DNA from: Streptomyces sp. ISL-10
GTDB lineage: Bacteria; Actinomycetota; Actinomycetes; Streptomycetales; Streptomycetaceae
Length of the DNA stretch: 64,000 bases
Reading direction: 5' to 3'
NCBI RefSeq assembly: GCF_018614575.1
Contig: NZ_JAGGOJ010000013.1
Span: 211,146-275,145 of the forward strand
Positions 60,970 to 64,000 of the stretch are shown piece after piece; the stretch's first letter is position 1; the number at the start of each line of letters is the position of its first letter. A program made the position numbers and the translations under genes. Under the pieces are notes generated by a model, which saw only the letters and a list, made by a program, of their open reading frames with translations, was not told where the DNA came from and did no database searches.

Positions 60970-61281
60970 TCAGGCCCGGCCGACCAGCTCGTAGCCCGCC
61001 TCGTCCACGGCGGCGCGCACGTCGTCCTCGTCGAGCGGCGCGTCGGAGACCACGGTCACCGAGCCGGTGGCGGCGACGGCCTGCACCGAGGTGACGCCCG
61101 CGATCTCGGAGATCTCGCTGCTGACGGCGCCTTCACAGTGGCCGCAGGTCATGCCGGAGACCTGGTAGACCGTGGTGACGCCGCCGGCCTGCGCGCCCGC
61201 CCCGGTGTCGTGGCAGGAGCCGTCGGCCGAGCAGCAGGACCCCGTGCTCTGGACGGTCTCGATCTTCGTCTCGACGGTCAT
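60970..61281 (-). CDS. copZ: CopZ-like copper chaperone, 103 aa
   Basis: Cytosolic HMA-domain protein that hands Cu(I) to CopA. The domain is at about residues 36-103 with the CxxC copper site in VSGMTCGHCEGAV and the typical ending DEDDVRAAVDEAGYELVG. The N-terminal 35 residues are unusual for CopZ: they carry a second Cys cluster, GSCCSADGSCHDTG, which might bind further copper. Most CopZ proteins have only ~70 residues. First gene of the copZ-copA operon, with a CsoR operator about 110 bp upstream. Confidence 0.9.
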   Translation of the reverse strand: MTVETKIETVQSTGSCCSADGSCHDTGAGAQAGGVTTVYQVSGMTCGHCEGAVSSEISEIAGVTSVQAVAATGSVTVVSDAPLDEDDVRAAVDEAGYELVGRA

Positions 61282-61390
61282 CGCATTCTCCTCATGAGCG
61301 GAACGTACGTAGGCAACGTACGCGTGACGCGTATGTACAGGGTGCGCCAGGGCCCCAGGGAACGGCGGGACGTCCTGACGCAGTCATTTT

Positions 61391-61407
61391 ATACCCCTAG
61401 GGGGTAT
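61391..61407 (-). promoter_or_regulatory. CsoR-type copper operator
   Basis: ATACCCCTAGGGGGTAT is a perfect palindrome (ATACCCC/GGGGTAT) matching the G-tract operator of CsoR copper sensors. It lies about 110 bp upstream of the copZ start in the minus direction. csoR itself is not in the window. Copper should release CsoR and induce copZ-copA. Confidence 0.88.
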
Positions 61408-61518
61408 GAATGCGAGCCCTTCGGTGGCGCGCCGCCGCGAAGTGTCGTCACCGGATCCGTCACAGCGGTGGCCCCGCGCCGCCAGGGTCCGGGGCCACCG
61501 GGTCTCACGCTTCGCGCC

Positions 61519-61716
61519 TCACCCCCTGCGCCCCCTGTTCCCGGGGCGGTTGGCGACCCAGACGCGAATGGTGTCCGCATACCAGTAGGGCTTTCCGGCC
61601 TCCACGTGGTCGGGGGGCGGAAGGAGCCCGTATTTGCGATACGAGCGGATCGTGTCCGGCTGCACCTTGATGTGTGCGGCGATGTCCTTGTAGGACCAGA
61701 GCCTTCTGTCCGTCAT
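61519..61716 (-). CDS. Small AlpA/MerR-like HTH protein, 65 aa
   Basis: DNA-binding protein of the HTH_17/excisionase type: SYKDIAAHIKVQPDTIRSYRKYGLLPPPD is the winged HTH, followed by KPYWYADTIRVWVANRPG, the usual second half. Such proteins are abundant in Streptomyces as small regulators and are not necessarily tied to phages; no integrase or attachment site is seen here. ATG at 61716 fits the domain start. It lies between the copper operon and the inositol genes and its target is unknown. Confidence 0.75.
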   Translation of the reverse strand: MTDRRLWSYKDIAAHIKVQPDTIRSYRKYGLLPPPDHVEAGKPYWYADTIRVWVANRPGNRGRRG

Positions 61717-61925
61717 GTGTCTGGCACCTCCCTGCGCGCGGCGGCGGCGGGCTGGATGTCGTGGGGAGCTGCCGCGCGGACGCCGGCGATTGCTGAGCCT
61801 GTGCCCTTTGAACGACGGGGGGCCGAGGCGGGAGCAGGGCTGTCGACCGCTTGTGACAGAAGGCGGGCGTAATCGATACATGTGTCACCGGACGGCAACA
61901 AACGGGACAGATGTGCAGCAGGTGC

Positions 61926-62837
61926 TCAGACGCCGCAGGACCGCAGGAATCCGCGCGTGCGTTCGGCGATCGGGAAGGGCTTGTCCGGCGGGCAGGGGTA
62001 CATGTCCTGCTCGACGATGGCGAAGAGATCGACGCCGAGGGTCGCGGCCGCGTGCAGGACGGGTTCCAGCGCCGGCACGCCTGCCGGCGGTTCGCACATG
62101 ACACCCCGGCCCACGGCCGGTCCGAACGGGACCTCGCTCGCGACGACTTCGGCGAGGATCGCCGGATCGACCTGCTTGAGATGGAGGTAGCCGATCCGCT
62201 CGCCGTACCTCTCGATGAGCTTGACGCTGTCGCCCCCGCAGTAGGCGTAGTGGCCGGTGTCGAGGCAGAGGGAGACGAGGTCGGGGTCGGTGGCGTCCAG
62301 GAAGCGGCTGACGTTCTCCTCCGTGTCGATGTGGGTGTCCGCGTGCGGATGGACCACGATCTTCAGCCCGTACCGTTCGAGCACCTCACGGCCGAGGCGT
62401 TCGCTCTGGCCGGTGAGGTCGCGCCACTGCTGGGGGGTGAGCGTGCGGTCCTCCAGCACGCGCCCCGACTTGTCGTCGCGCCAGAAGGACGGGATGACGA
62501 CCAGGTGCTCCGCGCCCATGGCCCGGGTGAGCGCGGCGATGTCCGAGACGTGGGCCCAGGTCTCCTCCCAGACGGCGGGGCCGTGGTGCAGTCCGGTGAA
62601 GACCGTGCCGGCCGAGACCTTCAGGCCGCGCCGGGTCGTCTCGTCGGTGAGGCGCGCGGGGTCGCTCGGGAGATAGCCGTAGGGGCCGAGTTCGATCCAT
62701 TCGTAGCCGGCCTGCGCGACCTCGTCGAGGAAGCGCTGCCAGGGCACTTGCCGGGGATCGTCGGGGAACCACACTCCCCAGGAGTCGGGGGCCGAGCCGA
62801 CCCGGATGCGGTTCAGGGCGGGGACGGAGGGGGTCAT
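61926..62837 (-). CDS. IolE-like sugar phosphate isomerase/inosose dehydratase, 303 aa
   Basis: TIM-barrel protein of the IolE/xylose-isomerase-like group: start VGSAPDSWGVWFPDDPRQVPW, then GYEWIELGPYGYLP, HPHADTHIDTEENVSRFLD, SLCLDTGHYAYCGGDSV, YLHLKQVDPAI and AIVEQDMYPCPP near the end, with Glu/Asp/His/Glu as candidate metal ligands. Inosose dehydratase is proposed because the divergent neighbour is IolC. ATG at 62837 was chosen (MTPSVPALNRI); the frame extends seven codons further. Length is typical. Confidence 0.75.
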   Translation of the reverse strand: MTPSVPALNRIRVGSAPDSWGVWFPDDPRQVPWQRFLDEVAQAGYEWIELGPYGYLPSDPARLTDETTRRGLKVSAGTVFTGLHHGPAVWEETWAHVSDIAALTRAMGAEHLVVIPSFWRDDKSGRVLEDRTLTPQQWRDLTGQSERLGREVLERYGLKIVVHPHADTHIDTEENVSRFLDATDPDLVSLCLDTGHYAYCGGDSVKLIERYGERIGYLHLKQVDPAILAEVVASEVPFGPAVGRGVMCEPPAGVPALEPVLHAAATLGVDLFAIVEQDMYPCPPDKPFPIAERTRGFLRSCGV

Positions 62838-62887
62838 GCCGGTCAGCTTTCCGGCCACCGGAGAAAGGTGTCAAGGGTTGGTCCGAA

Positions 62888-62897
62888 TGTCCGGACA
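62888..62897. promoter_or_regulatory. TGTCCGGACA palindrome in the iol divergent gap
   Basis: Perfect 10-bp palindrome 6 bp upstream of the iolC -35 box and between the divergent iolE-like and iolC genes. A second TGT-N2-ACA-like half-site (TGTTGACA) follows. Suits a GntR-type inositol regulator; the regulator gene is not in the window. Confidence 0.55.
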
Positions 62898-62902
62898 AAA
62901 TG

Positions 62903-62932
62903 TTGACAGGGTTCGTGAGGGGCGGCTAGACC
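62903..62932 (+). promoter_or_regulatory. Vegetative-type promoter of iolC
   Basis: TTGACA at 62903-62908, 18-bp spacer, TAGACC at 62927-62932. Near-consensus HrdB promoter about 30 bp upstream of the iolC ATG. The palindrome at 62888 lies directly before it. Confidence 0.65.
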
Positions 62933-62962
62933 TGGGGGCACCCCCTGACCGAAGGGACGCGC

Positions 62963-64000
62963 ATGCCTTTGCCGTACGACGTGATCACGATGGGCCGGAT
63001 CGGGGTGGACCTCTATCCGCTGCGCACCGGGGTCCCCTTGGCCCAGGTCGAGACGTTCGGGAAGTTCCTCGGCGGCTCGGCGACCAACGTAGCGGTGGCG
63101 GCGGCCAGGCTGGGCCGGCGGACGGCCGTGATCACCCGGACCGGGCGGGACCCCTTCGGCGAGTATCTGCGCGGGGCGCTGCGGGAGTTCGGCGTGGACG
63201 ACAGGTGGGTGACGCCGGTCGACGCGTACCCCACACCGGTCACCTTCTGCGAGATCTTTCCACCGGACGACTTCCCCCTCTACTTCTATCGGCAGCCCAA
63301 AGCCCCCGATCTGGAGATCCGGGAGGACGAACTGGAGCCGGAACCGATCCGGGCGGCGCGCATCTTCTGGATGACCGGTACGGGACTGTGCGCGGAACCG
63401 AGCCGTACGGCGACGCTGGCCGCGCTCGCGCATCGGGCGAAGTCGGGGACCACCGTGTTCGACCTGGACTGGCGGCCGATGTTCTGGGCGGACCCGGAAT
63501 CGGCCGGACCGCACTATGCGAAGTCACTCGCCCTGGCGACCGTCGCCGTCGGGAACCTTAAGGAGTGCGCGATCGCGACCGGCGAGCGTGAGCCGGAGGC
63601 GGCCGCCGAAGCGCTGCTCGCCGCAGGCGTCGAGCTCGCCGTGGTCAAGCAGGGCCCCGCGGGGGTGCTCGCCGTGCACCGGGACGGCACGCGGGCCGAG
63701 GTCCCGCCCGTGCCGGTGGACGTGGTCAACGGACTGGGCGCGGGGGACGCGTTCGGCGGCGCCCTGTGCCACGGGCTGCTCGCCGGCTGGGAGTTGGAGC
63801 GGGTGATGCGTTTCGCGAACGCCGCGGGCGCGGTTGTCGCCGCGCGCCTCGCCTGCTCGACGGCCATGCCGTACGAGGAGGAGGTCGCCCAGGTACTCGC
63901 GGGCGGCCCCGTTCCCCCGGACCCGAGCCGCCCCGGGGCGCCGCGCAACCGCCCCGCCGCCCCTGGCCCCGATGCCCACCCCGCCCCCGAGACCCACCCC
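62963..64000 (+). CDS. iolC: 5-dehydro-2-deoxygluconokinase IolC (partial, runs off the window)
   Basis: PfkB-family sugar kinase that phosphorylates 5-dehydro-2-deoxygluconate in myo-inositol breakdown. PfkB signature 1 GGSATNVAVAAARLGRR lies near residue 38, IFWMTGTGLCAEPSR and VFDLDWRPMFW mid-protein are typical of IolC, and signature 2 reads NGLGAGDAFGGAL with the catalytic Asp in GAGD near residue 260. 346 codons are visible without a stop; the last ~30 are Pro/Ala-rich, so the end is probably just beyond the window. ATG at 62963 follows GAAGGGA. Confidence 0.85.
   Translation, partial: MPLPYDVITMGRIGVDLYPLRTGVPLAQVETFGKFLGGSATNVAVAAARLGRRTAVITRTGRDPFGEYLRGALREFGVDDRWVTPVDAYPTPVTFCEIFPPDDFPLYFYRQPKAPDLEIREDELEPEPIRAARIFWMTGTGLCAEPSRTATLAALAHRAKSGTTVFDLDWRPMFWADPESAGPHYAKSLALATVAVGNLKECAIATGEREPEAAAEALLAAGVELAVVKQGPAGVLAVHRDGTRAEVPPVPVDVVNGLGAGDAFGGALCHGLLAGWELERVMRFANAAGAVVAARLACSTAMPYEEEVAQVLAGGPVPPDPSRPGAPRNRPAAPGPDAHPAPETHP

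Noticed and set aside
61519..61716. Phage excisionase and integrated element
   Set aside because: The small HTH protein is of that fold, but no integrase, relaxase, tRNA target or flanking direct repeats are seen.

Overview
This is a GC-rich (roughly 72%) stretch of chromosome that reads as Streptomyces: GTG and TTG starts, many four-base ATGA/GTGA overlaps, DasR, DmdR-type and CsoR-type sites, an LAxTG sortase signal and Tat signals. From memory of the Streptomyces coelicolor map, the order from the glmS/hexosaminidase region down to the citrate synthase gene is broadly collinear with its core chromosome, so most of this is conserved core with small accessory patches. No rRNA, tRNA, CRISPR array, insertion sequence, phage or replication origin was seen.

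Layout. 0-2.8 kb: a membrane protein, a universal stress protein, a ~0.5 kb degenerate 24-bp repeat tract and a YaaH-type transporter. 2.9-7 kb: amino-sugar genes (glmS, a small partner gene, a secreted GH20 hexosaminidase with a DasR site). 7.1-9.1 kb: desferrioxamine uptake genes (desF-like, desE) under an iron box, without the desABCD biosynthesis genes that sit here in other streptomycetes. 9.2-15.6 kb: a leucine/branched-chain acyl-CoA operon (carboxylase beta and alpha, HMG-CoA lyase, acyl-CoA dehydrogenase) divergent from a TetR gene with two operators between. 15.9-21.9 kb: phosphatase, two-component system, TesB thioesterase, a second acyl-CoA dehydrogenase and a 2TM protein. 22-27.8 kb: PucR regulator, sodium:solute symporter, agmatinase-family ureohydrolase and TPP enzyme, probably one guanidino-compound catabolic unit. 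27.9-29.9 kb: SnoaL-like proteins, a decayed kinase/response-regulator fusion beside a 13-bp repeat array, and a Nudix hydrolase. 30-38.6 kb: a fused ABC exporter, a broken sortase-anchored protein, a secreted cysteine protein, an S37 peptidase and a Tat-exported GH3 enzyme.

38.6-48 kb: gene remnants, LysR with an EamA exporter, DUF1266 and DUF6058 proteins, a MarR-GNAT fusion with a sugar isomerase behind a perfect 31-bp palindrome, and an HTH gene followed by a frameshifted Rossmann-TPR gene. 48.2-52.7 kb: a LacI-controlled catabolic operon (Gfo/Idh/MocA dehydrogenase, DUF993 aldolase-like protein, sugar isomerase). 52.9-53.7 kb: two DUF4279 genes of visibly lower GC, probably acquired. 54-57.9 kb: recD2 and citrate synthase. 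58.6-61.4 kb: copper export (copA, copZ, CsoR operator). 61.5 kb to the end: a small AlpA/MerR-like HTH gene and divergent inositol genes (iolE-like; iolC, cut by the window end).

Several units are linked by function: cell-wall and chitin amino-sugar recycling (glmS, GH20, GH3), branched-chain and fatty acyl-CoA breakdown (two acyl-CoA dehydrogenases, carboxylase, HMG-CoA lyase, thioesterase) feeding citrate synthase, and metal homeostasis (iron-siderophore uptake, copper efflux). The most unusual items are the missing desABCD core, the decayed kinase/regulator fusion, the HTH-Rossmann-TPR locus with two frame changes, the putative guanidino-compound cluster and the MarR-GNAT palindrome.
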